DNA of 47,305 nucleotides, taken from Curtobacterium luteum. GTDB taxonomy: Bacteria > Actinomycetota > Actinomycetes > Actinomycetales > Microbacteriaceae. The DNA lies in the NCBI RefSeq assembly GCF_001475545.1, contig NZ_LDQC01000079.1:1-47305 (forward strand), in the 5' to 3' direction. The notes beneath the pieces are model-generated. The model was not told the DNA's origin and ran no database searches. It worked only from the letters and a program-made list of their open reading frames with translations. Of this stretch, positions 17,981 through 26,461 are shown piece by piece (position 1 is the stretch's first letter; every line of letters starts with the position of its first letter). The position numbers were made by a program, and so were the translations under genes.

Positions 17981-18582
17981 TGGCCGTTGCACCAGACGAC
18001 CGGCCCGGGCGGGATGTTGTGGATGGCGACCCCTCGGCCCTTCGCGGAACACGAGGTCAACACTCCGCCCGCGATCGCGAGCCCGCCAGCGAGCGCATCC
18101 GCGGCAGCGGCTCCGAGGCCAGTGGCCGCGGTGACGATGCCGACGAGCGTTGCCCCGCCGGCTCCGGCGCCGATCGCTCCGAGCAGCCGCGTCGTGTTGC
18201 AGGAGTTGAGGTAGATGTTCAGCTGGATTCCCGTGTAATCCCATCGATTCCGGCCGGAGCACGCGCGAGCCACATCGGCAGAGAGCTGGACTTTCTTCAC
18301 CAAGGCCTCGTCCACCGTCGCGTTTTCCACCCGGCCGCCCGCAATCACCCAGCCCGTGGCGAAATCATCGATGTCGGACGCGTCGGCCCCAGCGGCACGC
18401 GCAGCCGCCCCGTCGAACAACCGAGCGGCAGTGGAAACCCCTGCCTCGAGTCCATGACGAGCCGGTGTCGGCCCGGCAGAGGATGCCGACGCCGGAGCGG
18501 CTGGCAGCATGGCCGCCCCAAACGCGCAGACAGCGACCAGACCGAGGGTCGATCGATTCACGGAACGAGTGAGTGACGTCAT
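17977..18582 (-). CDS. Secreted Gly/Ala-rich hydrophobic protein, bacteriocin-like
   Basis: 201 aa. The signal peptide runs to about residue 33 (LPAAPASA). The mature part has a soluble N-terminal half, then a long Gly/Ala-rich hydrophobic stretch with glycine-zipper spacing (residues about 134-177), and ends in IPPGPVVWCNGQ. The four mature cysteines, 108, 128, 178 and 198, are spaced 20, 50 and 20, suggesting two disulfides. GGGGAGA is the ribosome site. It is followed in overlap by a small membrane protein gene. I do not recognise a named family. Membrane-active toxin or bacteriocin is a hypothesis; an ordinary secreted protein remains possible. Confidence 0.65.
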   Translation of the reverse strand: MTSLTRSVNRSTLGLVAVCAFGAAMLPAAPASASSAGPTPARHGLEAGVSTAARLFDGAAARAAGADASDIDDFATGWVIAGGRVENATVDEALVKKVQLSADVARACSGRNRWDYTGIQLNIYLNSCNTTRLLGAIGAGAGGATLVGIVTAATGLGAAAADALAGGLAIAGGVLTSCSAKGRGVAIHNIPPGPVVWCNGQ

Positions 18583-18604
18583 CGTCTCCCCATCATGTAA
18601 GGTA

Positions 18605-18614
18605 CAGAATTCTG
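18605..18614. promoter_or_regulatory. 10-bp palindrome in an AT-rich promoter of the cassette
   Basis: CAGAATTCTG lies about 22 bases upstream of the secreted protein's ATG, in the most AT-rich stretch of the neighbourhood (about 18590-18640). It could be an operator or -10/-35 region. On the minus strand a TACCTT follows it as a possible -10. Confidence 0.4.
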
Positions 18615-18667
18615 AAACACTAGCACTCCGGAACGGAGTGAGCGACCAGTCAGGCGCTCTCGGTTCC

Positions 18668-18760
18668 GTGACCACACGACGGCCTGAGGCCCGGTACCAG
18701 CTGGTACCGGGCCTCCGGTGCGTCAGGTGGTCGCGTGGGGCCGCGGGGCGGACGGACGCG
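18668..18760. repeat. Direct repeat, right copy (30-bp palindrome, terminator of APC gene)
   Basis: Near-identical to 17632-17720. Its palindrome (18686-18715) is 30 bp with no loop. It lies just downstream of the APC permease stop, so it probably also terminates that transcript. Confidence 0.8.
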
Positions 18761-18774
18761 CCAGCGCTCGGACC

Positions 18775-20523
18775 TCAGCCGTCGCGACGGTCGTCGCGGC
18801 GTGAGCGCGTCCTCCGGAAGCGCTTGCCCGTCTCCTCGTCGACCGCGATGCTGCCGGTCGGCAGGTTCGACATGTCCGGCGCGATGACGGTCGGCTCACG
18901 GCCGGAGTCCGGCAGACCCATCGTCGGGAGGCCCTCGGGGGTGTCGAGCACGAGCACGGGGGTCCGCGCCGTGAGCGTCCGTCCCGCGAAGAAGTCGGGG
19001 GACCGCACCCACCAGACGACCATGAGCACGACGCCGATCAGGATCGCCCCGATCCCGACGACCGCGACGGCGCCGATGCCGAGGATGGTGACGTCGTGTC
19101 CCGCGTCGTCCTGCAGCCAGTCCGGCTGGGCGAACTGCACGAGTCCGTAGACGAACGTCACCGCGAGCGTGACGCCACCGGCCAGCGGCACGAGTCCGCG
19201 CATGACCGCATTCCGGACGCTCGAGAGCAGCGAACGGCGGTACACCCAGACGCACGCGAAGCCCGTGAGGCCGTAGTAGAAGGCGATCATCAGGCCGACC
19301 GAGCCGATGAGGGCGGTGAGCAGGTTCGTCGAGATGACGGTGAAGAGCACGTAGAACCCGATCGATGCGAGCCCCATCCCGATCGTCGACCACGTGGGCG
19401 TGAGGAACCGCTTGTGGATCCGGGCGAACTGGGTCGGCAGCGCCTTGTACGCCGCCATCGAGAGCGCGGTGCGGGCCGTCGGCAGGATCGTCGTCTGCGT
19501 GGACGCCGACGCGGATGTCAGGATCGAGAACGCCAGCAGCGCCATCGCCGCATGGCCGATGAAGGAGTCGCCGAAGAGCGTCGGGCCGATCGCGGAGAAC
19601 ACGTCGTCGGCGTTCGTCTGTGAGCCGAGACCGATGCCCTTCGTGCCGACACCGGCGAACGCGATCGCGGCGATGGACACCAGCGCGTAGATGACGAGCA
19701 GCAGCACGGTGCTGATGACGGCTGCGCGACCCGGGGTCTTCTCGGGGTCCTTCGTCTCCTCGTTGAGGGACACCGCGGTGTCCCACCCCCAGTAGATGAA
19801 GATCGCGGTGAGCATGGCGGGGGCGATGACCGATCCGAAGTCCATGCCGCTCGGCCAGAGCCAGCTGAGCGACGGGGTGATCGACCCGTCGACGCCGTGG
19901 CCGGTGCCGACCCGGATCAGGGCGACGCTGGCGAACATGACGAGGACCAGCACCTCGACACCGAGGAGCACGTACTGGAGCCGAGCAGAGACCTCGACGC
20001 CGACGTAGCAGATGAACGTCATCACGGCGATCCAGAGCACGCCTGCCACCGTCGACCAGAGGGTGCTGCTCCCGAGCGCGCTGATCGCGGGGTCGTTCGT
20101 CATGACACCGACGAAGGTGTACCCGTAGGAGCCGGCGATCTGCGCGAGGTTCGCCATGACGATGATGTCCGCGGCGATGATGCCCCAGCCGCCGAGCCAC
20201 CCCGTGACGGCGCCGAAGGCCCGGGTCGCCCACGTGAAGGTCGTGCCGCAGTCCGGGTCCTCCTTGTTGAGCTCCTGGTAGGCGACCGCGATCATCCACA
20301 TCGGGATGAACGCGAGCAGCATGATCGCCGGAGCCTTGACCCCGGCGAGCAGTGCTCCGCCGCTCGCGACCACCAGGCCGAGGCTCGCGGCGAGGCTGTA
20401 CGCCGGCGCAGTGGACGAGATGCCCATCACGACGCTGCCGAACAGGCCGAGCGCGCCTGTCCGCAGACCCTTGTCGACCGCCGCCGTGTCGGTGGCCGCA
20501 GTCACCACTCCGCCGTCCCGCAT
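18775..20523 (-). CDS. APC-superfamily amino acid/amine permease
   Basis: 582 aa with about 12 helices. The first helix region (LFGSVVMGISSTAPAYSLAASLG) and the fifth-sixth helix region (IYWGWDTAVSLNEETKDPEKTPGRAA) are typical of APC transporters. The long C-terminal tail is charged. The start at 20523 is chosen for the GAGAGG ribosome site; a longer frame adds 24 residues without support. It is divergent from a flavin amine oxidase, so the pair probably imports and oxidises an amine or polyamine. The exact substrate is unknown. Confidence 0.9.
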   Translation of the reverse strand: MRDGGVVTAATDTAAVDKGLRTGALGLFGSVVMGISSTAPAYSLAASLGLVVASGGALLAGVKAPAIMLLAFIPMWMIAVAYQELNKEDPDCGTTFTWATRAFGAVTGWLGGWGIIAADIIVMANLAQIAGSYGYTFVGVMTNDPAISALGSSTLWSTVAGVLWIAVMTFICYVGVEVSARLQYVLLGVEVLVLVMFASVALIRVGTGHGVDGSITPSLSWLWPSGMDFGSVIAPAMLTAIFIYWGWDTAVSLNEETKDPEKTPGRAAVISTVLLLVIYALVSIAAIAFAGVGTKGIGLGSQTNADDVFSAIGPTLFGDSFIGHAAMALLAFSILTSASASTQTTILPTARTALSMAAYKALPTQFARIHKRFLTPTWSTIGMGLASIGFYVLFTVISTNLLTALIGSVGLMIAFYYGLTGFACVWVYRRSLLSSVRNAVMRGLVPLAGGVTLAVTFVYGLVQFAQPDWLQDDAGHDVTILGIGAVAVVGIGAILIGVVLMVVWWVRSPDFFAGRTLTARTPVLVLDTPEGLPTMGLPDSGREPTVIAPDMSNLPTGSIAVDEETGKRFRRTRSRRDDRRDG

Positions 20524-20598
20524 GACCAGCCACCTCTCGGATGCCGTGCGACGGATTCCGTCGCGGATGTTCCACTGCACCGTGGATCCGAGCACCGA

Positions 20599-20632
20599 AA
20601 CTAGCGCTTCGCGACGAGATCCGCACTACCCT
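20599..20632. promoter_or_regulatory. Divergent promoters of APC permease and amine oxidase
   Basis: Minus-strand TAGTTT (20599-20604) and a plus-strand TACCCT a little further on are plausible -10 hexamers for the two divergent genes, suggesting shared control. Confidence 0.4.
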
Positions 20633-20669
20633 GTGACGATCGTGATCCGCTACGGAGAGGAGCGCCAGC

Positions 20670-22010
20670 GTGGACACTGCCCCGTGGGACGTCGTCGTCG
20701 TGGGTGCGGGGGTGGCCGGACTCACCGCGGCGCGGCTGCTGCAGGACGCCGGACGTCGGGTCGTCGTGCTCGAGGCGCGCGACCGCGTCGGTGGGCGGGT
20801 GCACACCGACCGGAGCGGTGGGCAGGTCACCGACCTCGGGGCGTCCTGGATCCACGGCGTCGACGGCAGCGCGGTCGCGGACGCGGCGCGGGCGTTCGGG
20901 CTGCCGACGGTGGAGTTCACCGTGGGCGGCTACCAGGTGGACGGTCGGCCGATCGCCTACCACGCACCGGACGGCCGCCGCATGACGGACGCCGAGGCCG
21001 CACGGTTCGCCGACGACGTGCACGCGGTCGACCGGAGCCTCGCGGACGTGATCGCTGCCTCCGGTCCGACGGACTCCTACCGCGCGGTCGTCGAACGGGC
21101 GGTGGCTGCGCAGGGGTGGGACGCCGACCGTGCCGAGCGGGTCCGTGAGCACCTCGAGCACCGCAGCGAGGAGCAGTACGGCGTGTCCGCGGACGAGCTC
21201 GCAGCGCACGGCCTCGACGACGACACCATCGAGGGCGACGAGGTCGTGTTCCCGCACGGGTACGACGAGCTGCCGGCGCACCTCGCAGAGGGCCTCGACA
21301 TCCGGCTCGGGCACGCCGTCACCGCGGTGTCGCGGGGCGCTGGAGGGGTCGTCGTGACGACTGCCGACGACCCGACTGCGATGCCGTTCGCCGGGGGCGC
21401 CGCGATCGTGACCGTCCCCGTCGGGGTGCTGCAGGCCGGGACGATCACGTTCGACCCGGCGCTTCCCGACCGGCACCGCGAAGCCCTCGGCCGCCTGCGG
21501 ATGAACGCCTTCGAGAAGGTCGTCCTGCGGTTCCCGGAGCGGTTCTGGGACGAGGACGTGTACGCGGTCCGACAGCTCGGGCCGTCGGGGCGGTGGTGGC
21601 ACTCCTGGTACGACTTGACCCGGATCGACGGCGAGCCGACGCTGTTGACGTTCGCCGCGGGACCGGCTGGTCGGGCGATCCGAGGATGGACCACCGAACG
21701 GGTCGCGGCGTCCGTGCTCGACCAGCTGCGACGGCTGTTCGGCGACCGGGTGGGTGCGCCGACCTCCGTGGTCGTGACCGCATGGCAGGACGACCCCTGG
21801 GCGCTCGGGTCCTACGCCCACATGTTGCCGGGGTCGGCCACGGCCGACCACGACGACCTGGCGGAGCCGATCGACGGAGTGCTGCACCTCGCGGGTGAGG
21901 CGACGTGGACGGACGACCCGGCGACGGTGGCGGCGGCGCTGTACTCGGGGCACCGCGCGGCGGAGCGGGTACTCGGTCGGCCGGTGCCGATCCAGCGGCT
22001 CTGGGCCTGA
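20670..22010 (+). CDS. Flavin monoamine/polyamine oxidase
   Basis: 446 aa from GTG 20670 with ribosome site GGAGAGGAG. The dinucleotide-binding motif VGAGVAGL (residues 11-18) is followed by EARDRVGGRVHT, and the C-terminus has the FAD-contact segment HLAGEATW...ALYSGHRAAERVL. The fold is that of monoamine, polyamine and LSD1-type oxidases. It would oxidise an amine to an imine/aldehyde with release of H2O2. The neighbouring APC permease is a likely supplier of substrate. Confidence 0.88.
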   Translation: MDTAPWDVVVVGAGVAGLTAARLLQDAGRRVVVLEARDRVGGRVHTDRSGGQVTDLGASWIHGVDGSAVADAARAFGLPTVEFTVGGYQVDGRPIAYHAPDGRRMTDAEAARFADDVHAVDRSLADVIAASGPTDSYRAVVERAVAAQGWDADRAERVREHLEHRSEEQYGVSADELAAHGLDDDTIEGDEVVFPHGYDELPAHLAEGLDIRLGHAVTAVSRGAGGVVVTTADDPTAMPFAGGAAIVTVPVGVLQAGTITFDPALPDRHREALGRLRMNAFEKVVLRFPERFWDEDVYAVRQLGPSGRWWHSWYDLTRIDGEPTLLTFAAGPAGRAIRGWTTERVAASVLDQLRRLFGDRVGAPTSVVVTAWQDDPWALGSYAHMLPGSATADHDDLAEPIDGVLHLAGEATWTDDPATVAAALYSGHRAAERVLGRPVPIQRLWA

Positions 22011-22163
22011 CCGGCGCGCGGTCGCGCTGTCCGGGCGGGCGACCGCCAGCTTCGCCGAGACTCGGTCGGGCGGACAGTTCCGCGGCCCCGGACCCACGAA
22101 GGAGTCCGCGGAGCCGAGACTCGGCGCGCGGACCGGCAGGTCGAGCGCCGTGAGCACCAGACG

Positions 22164-22211
22164 GGAGGCCCTGCTCGCGGTCCGCACGAGGCGGACGTGA
22201 GCAGGGCCTCC
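22164..22211. terminator. Bidirectional hairpin terminator, GGAGGC-core family
   Basis: Perfect 13-bp arms (22164-22176, 22199-22211) plus an inner 6-bp stem, between convergent genes. No T run. Confidence 0.72.
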
Positions 22212-22230
22212 AGTCCGTGATGGTGGGTCG

Positions 22231-23388
22231 TCAGACCCCGGCAGCCACCGTGTCGAGCGTGGCAGCGAAGGGATCGAAGTCCTCGGGGAGCGACGCGATC
22301 GACGCGACGGTCGACTCGACGTCGACGAACGCGCGGCGCTCGACGGACTCCTCCACGGCGACCATCGTGTCGAGCACGTGGTACCCGACCTCGCCCGTCG
22401 CGACGTGCGAGCCGCCACCGCGGATCGCGCGCGCCATGTCGAGCACGCCGAGCCCGCGACCGGCGGACGGCTCCTCGTCGAGGACGGTCTCCCACTCCTG
22501 CTCGAACGGGAACGAGACATCGGCACCCAGCGGGCGGGCGATGCGGATCGGGTGCCCGCCGCCGAAGGTGTTCGGGTCCGGCAGGACGATCGTGCCCTCG
22601 GTACCGTTCACCTCGAAGACGCCGTGGCGGAACAGCGGGGTGTCGAACGAGAGCAGCGACTGGGCACTGCCGCCCTGCTCGAACGACGTCAGCACGGACA
22701 GGTGGGTGGGCACCTCGACCGGGAACTCCTGACCGGCGTTCGGGCCGACCACGAGCTGCCGGGTGTCGCGGGACCTCGAGCCGGTCGCGACGACCGACGC
22801 GACCGGGCCGAGCAGGTGCACGAGTGCGGTGAAGTAGTACGGCCCCATGTCGAACAGCGGACCGGCACCCTTCGCGTAGAGGAACGACGCGTTCGGGTGG
22901 AACACGTCCGGGCCCTGCCACTGGAAGCTCGTCACCGCGGTGAGCGGGGTGCCGATCGCGCCGGACTCGATCGCCCGCTTGGCCGTCTGCCAGCCGGAGC
23001 CGAGGACGGTGTCGGGCGCGATGCCGAGCTCGAGCCCGAGCGACTCCGCGAGTGCCACGAGCCCGGCGGCGGACTCCCGGTCGACACCGATCGGCTTCTC
23101 GCTCCAGACGTGCTTGCCGGCGCGGAGGGCGGCGGTCGAGACCTCGACGTGCGTGGCCGGGAGCGTGAGGTTGACGACGATCTCGACGTCCGGGTCCGCG
23201 AGGACGTCCTCGCCGGTGCCGGACGCTGCGACGCCCCACTTCGCGGCCAATGCCGCCGCACGCTCGGTGTCGATGTCGCCGATGCGGACGACCTCGACGT
23301 CGGGGAACCGTGTGAGGTTCGTGAGGTACTGCTCGCTGATCATGCCGGCGCCGATGAGCCCGACGCCGACCTTCCCGGTGCGAGTCAT
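22231..23388 (-). CDS. Gfo/Idh/MocA family NAD(P)-dependent oxidoreductase
   Basis: 385 aa from ATG 23388. The N-terminal Rossmann fold begins GVGLIGAGMIS, and the EKPIGVD motif holds the family lysine. The C-terminal alpha/beta domain is intact. Members oxidise sugars, inositols or their derivatives. Its start overlaps the stop of the epimerase gene (ATGA), so both belong to the sugar/polyol module. Confidence 0.9.
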   Translation of the reverse strand: MTRTGKVGVGLIGAGMISEQYLTNLTRFPDVEVVRIGDIDTERAAALAAKWGVAASGTGEDVLADPDVEIVVNLTLPATHVEVSTAALRAGKHVWSEKPIGVDRESAAGLVALAESLGLELGIAPDTVLGSGWQTAKRAIESGAIGTPLTAVTSFQWQGPDVFHPNASFLYAKGAGPLFDMGPYYFTALVHLLGPVASVVATGSRSRDTRQLVVGPNAGQEFPVEVPTHLSVLTSFEQGGSAQSLLSFDTPLFRHGVFEVNGTEGTIVLPDPNTFGGGHPIRIARPLGADVSFPFEQEWETVLDEEPSAGRGLGVLDMARAIRGGGSHVATGEVGYHVLDTMVAVEESVERRAFVDVESTVASIASLPEDFDPFAATLDTVAAGV

Positions 23389-24215
23389 GCGGAGACCGCT
23401 TCGGCGTCGGGCGCGACGGTGTGCAGCGTGGCGTCGAGCCACCGGTAGGACTGTTCGACCCCGTCGAAGATCTCCCCGTCGAAGCCGTCAAACTCGATGA
23501 CGGCGTACTCGAGCGCGGGTGCCGCGGCGATCGCCTCGGCGAGGCGGACGTCGCCCTGGCCGGCCGGGGTCTGGTCCGTCGGGACCGAGGCGGTGGAGAT
23601 GCCGTCGTGCATCGGCCCGTCCTTCACGTGCACGGCGACGATCCGGTCCCCGAGCTCCTGGATGAACGGCACGAGGTCGATCCCCGCGGCCGACGCCCAG
23701 TAGAGGTCGAGCTCGAGCACGACACGGGGGTCGAGCAGCTCGGCGAGCACCTGGAGCGCGGGCTTGCCGTCGATCCGCGGTCGGAGCTCGTGGTCGTGGT
23801 TGTGGTAGCCGACGCGCATGCCGTGCTCGGCGGCCTCGGCGGCCGCCTCGTTCAGCCGGGCGGCGACGCGCTCGACACCCTCGCGGGTGGTCCACTCGTC
23901 GGCGCCGACGAACGGGTCGATCACGATCTCGAGACCGAGCTCAGCCGCTGCGGCGAAGGTCTCGGCGTGGGACGGTGCGGTCATCACGGAGCCGTCGGGC
24001 AGCGGGATCTCCTGCTGCACGAGGAAGGCGTGACCGGTCTTCGCGGTGATGCCGTGCGCGTCGAACGCCCGCTTGAGTTCGGCGGACCGGCCGACGAACG
24101 CGAAGGCCTCGACGGTGTCGAAGCCGATCTCGGCGAGACGGCGGACGCCACCGTCGAGGTCGGGCTCCAGCGCGGCGTTCACCGTGTAGAGCGGCAGGGA
24201 GATGGCGGGTGCCAT
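23385..24215 (-). CDS. Sugar phosphate isomerase/epimerase (AP_endonuc_2 TIM barrel)
   Basis: 276 aa from ATG 24215, with AAAGGA as ribosome site. It is a xylose-isomerase-like TIM barrel. Candidate metal ligands sit in VIDPFVG, GYHNHDHEL, VLELDLYWAS and AVHVKDGPM and in the C-terminal VIEFDGFDGE. These proteins usually act with Gfo/Idh/MocA dehydrogenases on keto-sugars or inosose. Upstream in the same direction is a GPH-type transporter, separated by a hairpin. Confidence 0.88.
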   Translation of the reverse strand: MAPAISLPLYTVNAALEPDLDGGVRRLAEIGFDTVEAFAFVGRSAELKRAFDAHGITAKTGHAFLVQQEIPLPDGSVMTAPSHAETFAAAAELGLEIVIDPFVGADEWTTREGVERVAARLNEAAAEAAEHGMRVGYHNHDHELRPRIDGKPALQVLAELLDPRVVLELDLYWASAAGIDLVPFIQELGDRIVAVHVKDGPMHDGISTASVPTDQTPAGQGDVRLAEAIAAAPALEYAVIEFDGFDGEIFDGVEQSYRWLDATLHTVAPDAEAVSA

Positions 24216-24259
24216 GGTGGGTCCTTTCTGCCCGCGTCGTCGCGGGGCTGGCGGTGACG

Positions 24260-24306
24260 GCCTGGAGGCGCGACTCGCGTTGCGGACGCGGCTCGCGCCT
24301 CCAGGC
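24260..24306 (-). terminator. Hairpin terminator after the GPH transporter, GGAGGC-core family
   Basis: Perfect 14-bp arms (24260-24273, 24293-24306) directly downstream of the transporter stop on the minus strand... and upstream of the epimerase ATG. No T run. Its position means the transporter gene and the epimerase pair may be separate units or partly coupled by read-through. Confidence 0.65.
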
Positions 24307-24324
24307 TGCTGACGCACGAGTGCG

Positions 24325-25692
24325 TTACTTGACCGACTTGATGGGGAAGATGACGAGGGCCCCGAGCAGGACCGCGACGCCGGCGCCCCAGAGCATGAGC
24401 GTGTAGTTCTGCCCGCCGCCGATGCCGAGGAGGAACAGGCCGACCGCCGGAGCGAGCGACTGCGGCAGGGCGTTGGCGATGTTGATGACACCGAGGTCCT
24501 TGCCGGGACGCTCCGGGTCGGGCAGGACGTCCACCACGAGCGCGGTGTCGATCGCGGCGTAGATGCCGTAGGCGAAGCCGAGGACGATCTCGGCGAAGTA
24601 GAACCCGCCGACCGAGTCGACGTGCGCCAGGATCACCAGGCCGGCCGCGGTGAGGGCGGTGGAGCTCCAGACGAAGACCTTGCGGCGCCCGAGGCGGTCC
24701 GACACCCAGCCGGAGAGCGCGGCGCTGGCGAGCAGGGCGACGGTGTAGAGGAGCACACCGAACGCGACGACCGCCACGGCGTCCTTCTGCGCGAGACCGA
24801 TCCGGTCCTGCATGTAGAGGAGGCGGTAGGTCGTGAACATGAACGTGCCGAATGTGATGAGGAAGCGTCCCCACCAGGCGAGTCCGAAGTCGCGGTGCTT
24901 GATCGGGTTCGTCCAGAACGAGCTGATCAGGTTGATCCAGCTGAACGGCTTGATCGTCGTCGTCGGCAGCTCGTCGCGGGCGACGAACGCGTAGATCAGG
25001 ACCGCGATGATCGCCAGGACGCCGGGTGCGATGAACAGCAGCGGCAGGTTGCCGACGAGGTAGACAGCCAGGTAGAGGCCGGCAAGGATCGCGATGTTCT
25101 GCGCGAGCGCGATGACGCTCGACGCCTTGCCGCGCTGGAACTCCGGCACGTTGTCCGCGAAGCTCGCGGTGAGGGTGGCGAGCACCGTGTTGGCGGCGAT
25201 CTGCGCCAGCAACCACCCGAGGGTGAGCTGCAGCACGCTGTCCGAGAACGCGATCCAGGCGAGCGCGCCGACGAAGACGACGACACCGCCGACCATGTAG
25301 GGGCGGCGACGCCCCCAGCGGGTGCGCGTGCGGTCCGAGATCGCGCCCAGCAACGGGTTGGCGAACAGGGCACCGAGGGCACCGAACGGCAGGACCGATC
25401 CGACGACCGTCTCGGGGCTGGTCGGGTTGAGCTGCTCGGCCTTGATCGACATGCTCACGAAGACCGGGGTGAGCAGGGCGACGAACAGGCCGAACTGGGC
25501 GAAGCTCAGGGCCCAGAGGTACCCGCGACCGACGCGGACCGCGCTCACGGCCTGCGTGATGCCCTCGACCGAGAACGCACGCGATGCCGCTGCAGGGTCG
25601 GAGCTCGTCGCCCCGGCGGCCGCGGTGACCGGCGGGGTGGCGGTGCCGGCGAGACCGGACTTGGGTTCTTCCTTCGACGTCGGTGTCGACAT
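24325..25692 (-). CDS. MFS/GPH-type sugar:cation symporter
   Basis: 455 aa from ATG 25692, with ribosome site GAGGAGG. About 12 helices. Features such as NPLLGAISDRTRTRWGRRRPYM and the late SDRLGRRKVF are typical of glycoside-pentoside-hexuronide and SLC45-like carriers. It probably imports the sugar or polyol handled by the two enzymes downstream. A TetR regulator is divergent from it with palindromes in between. Confidence 0.88.
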   Translation of the reverse strand: MSTPTSKEEPKSGLAGTATPPVTAAAGATSSDPAAASRAFSVEGITQAVSAVRVGRGYLWALSFAQFGLFVALLTPVFVSMSIKAEQLNPTSPETVVGSVLPFGALGALFANPLLGAISDRTRTRWGRRRPYMVGGVVVFVGALAWIAFSDSVLQLTLGWLLAQIAANTVLATLTASFADNVPEFQRGKASSVIALAQNIAILAGLYLAVYLVGNLPLLFIAPGVLAIIAVLIYAFVARDELPTTTIKPFSWINLISSFWTNPIKHRDFGLAWWGRFLITFGTFMFTTYRLLYMQDRIGLAQKDAVAVVAFGVLLYTVALLASAALSGWVSDRLGRRKVFVWSSTALTAAGLVILAHVDSVGGFYFAEIVLGFAYGIYAAIDTALVVDVLPDPERPGKDLGVINIANALPQSLAPAVGLFLLGIGGGQNYTLMLWGAGVAVLLGALVIFPIKSVK

Positions 25693-25733
25693 GACTCCTC
25701 CTCGAGCCACAGGGGGCTGACGCCCGTCTGAAT

Positions 25734-25791
25734 ACCTAGTGCTGGTAGGTGACCGCGACAGTAGCACTCAAAACCTCCGGTCGGAAGTTTT
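25734..25791. promoter_or_regulatory. Twin inverted repeats between GPH transporter and TetR gene
   Basis: Two dyads lie in the divergent region. One is ACCTA-N7-TAGGT at 25734-25750. The second is a 22-bp imperfect palindrome at 25770-25791 (AAAAC.TCCG..CGGA.GTTTT), with only one mismatched pair outside the centre. Either is a fitting TetR operator. The second is AT-rich against the background. Confidence 0.6.
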
Positions 25792-25836
25792 TGACGCGAT
25801 CGTTTCGGAGCGCCGTGTCCGCTCTCCGTCGCGCCG

Positions 25837-25842
25837 TAGCCT
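25837..25842 (+). promoter_or_regulatory. -10 hexamer TAGCCT of the TetR gene at 25849 (leaderless)
   Basis: Exactly six bases separate it from the ATG, and no Shine-Dalgarno is present. Confidence 0.6.
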
Positions 25843-25848
25843 GGACGG

Positions 25849-26433
25849 ATGAGTTCCAACGTGGGAAGCGGCGTCCGGGGTCCGTACGCCAAGGGGATCC
25901 AGCGGCGGCAGGAGATCCTCGACCGCACGCTCGACGTCGTCGCGAACCGCGGGATCGACGGCACGTCGCTCCGGGCCATCGGCGACGCGATCGGCGTCTC
26001 GCACGCGGCACTGCGGCACTACTTCTCGTCACGCGAGGCCCTGCTCGTCGAGGTGCTCCGCGAGCGGGACGTCCTGTCGGCGCGGATGCTCGAGGCGGTC
26101 CCCGGGGTCGTCGCCGGCATGACCGCGGTCGCCGACCACAACGTCCGCGAACCGGCGCTCGTCACGCTGTACACGACACTGCTCGGTGCCTCGGTCGAGC
26201 CGGGCAACGAGGAGGCACGGGCGTTCTTCACCGAGCGGTTCGAGGCCGTGCGGGCGGACCTCGCGGCGCAGCTCCGGGACGAGCTCGCAGCGTCGGGACG
26301 GTACTCGGACGCCGACCTCGAGCAGGTGGCGTCGCTCATCATCGCGGCGTTCGACGGGCTGCAGGTGCAGTGGTTGCTCGACCGGAGCATCGACATCGCG
26401 GGGACGTTGCGGTTGCTCGAGCGGGTGCTCTGA
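25849..26433 (+). CDS. TetR-family regulator of the sugar/polyol module
   Basis: 194 aa. The HTH lies at about residues 38-62 (SLRAIGDAIGVSHAALRHYFSSREALL), and the C-terminal domain is of the BetI-like TetR_C_6 kind. It is divergent from the GPH transporter, with two palindromes in the shared region, so local repression of the transporter and itself is likely. The transcript appears leaderless. Confidence 0.88.
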   Translation: MSSNVGSGVRGPYAKGIQRRQEILDRTLDVVANRGIDGTSLRAIGDAIGVSHAALRHYFSSREALLVEVLRERDVLSARMLEAVPGVVAGMTAVADHNVREPALVTLYTTLLGASVEPGNEEARAFFTERFEAVRADLAAQLRDELAASGRYSDADLEQVASLIIAAFDGLQVQWLLDRSIDIAGTLRLLERVL

Positions 26434-26461
26434 GCCGGCGGCTCGCTCGGGCCACCCCCGA

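Noticed and set aside
17632-18760. Insertion sequence or integrative element
   Set aside because: No transposase, integrase or tRNA is present and no target-site duplication is evident outside the repeats; only a repeat-bracketed cassette can be claimed.
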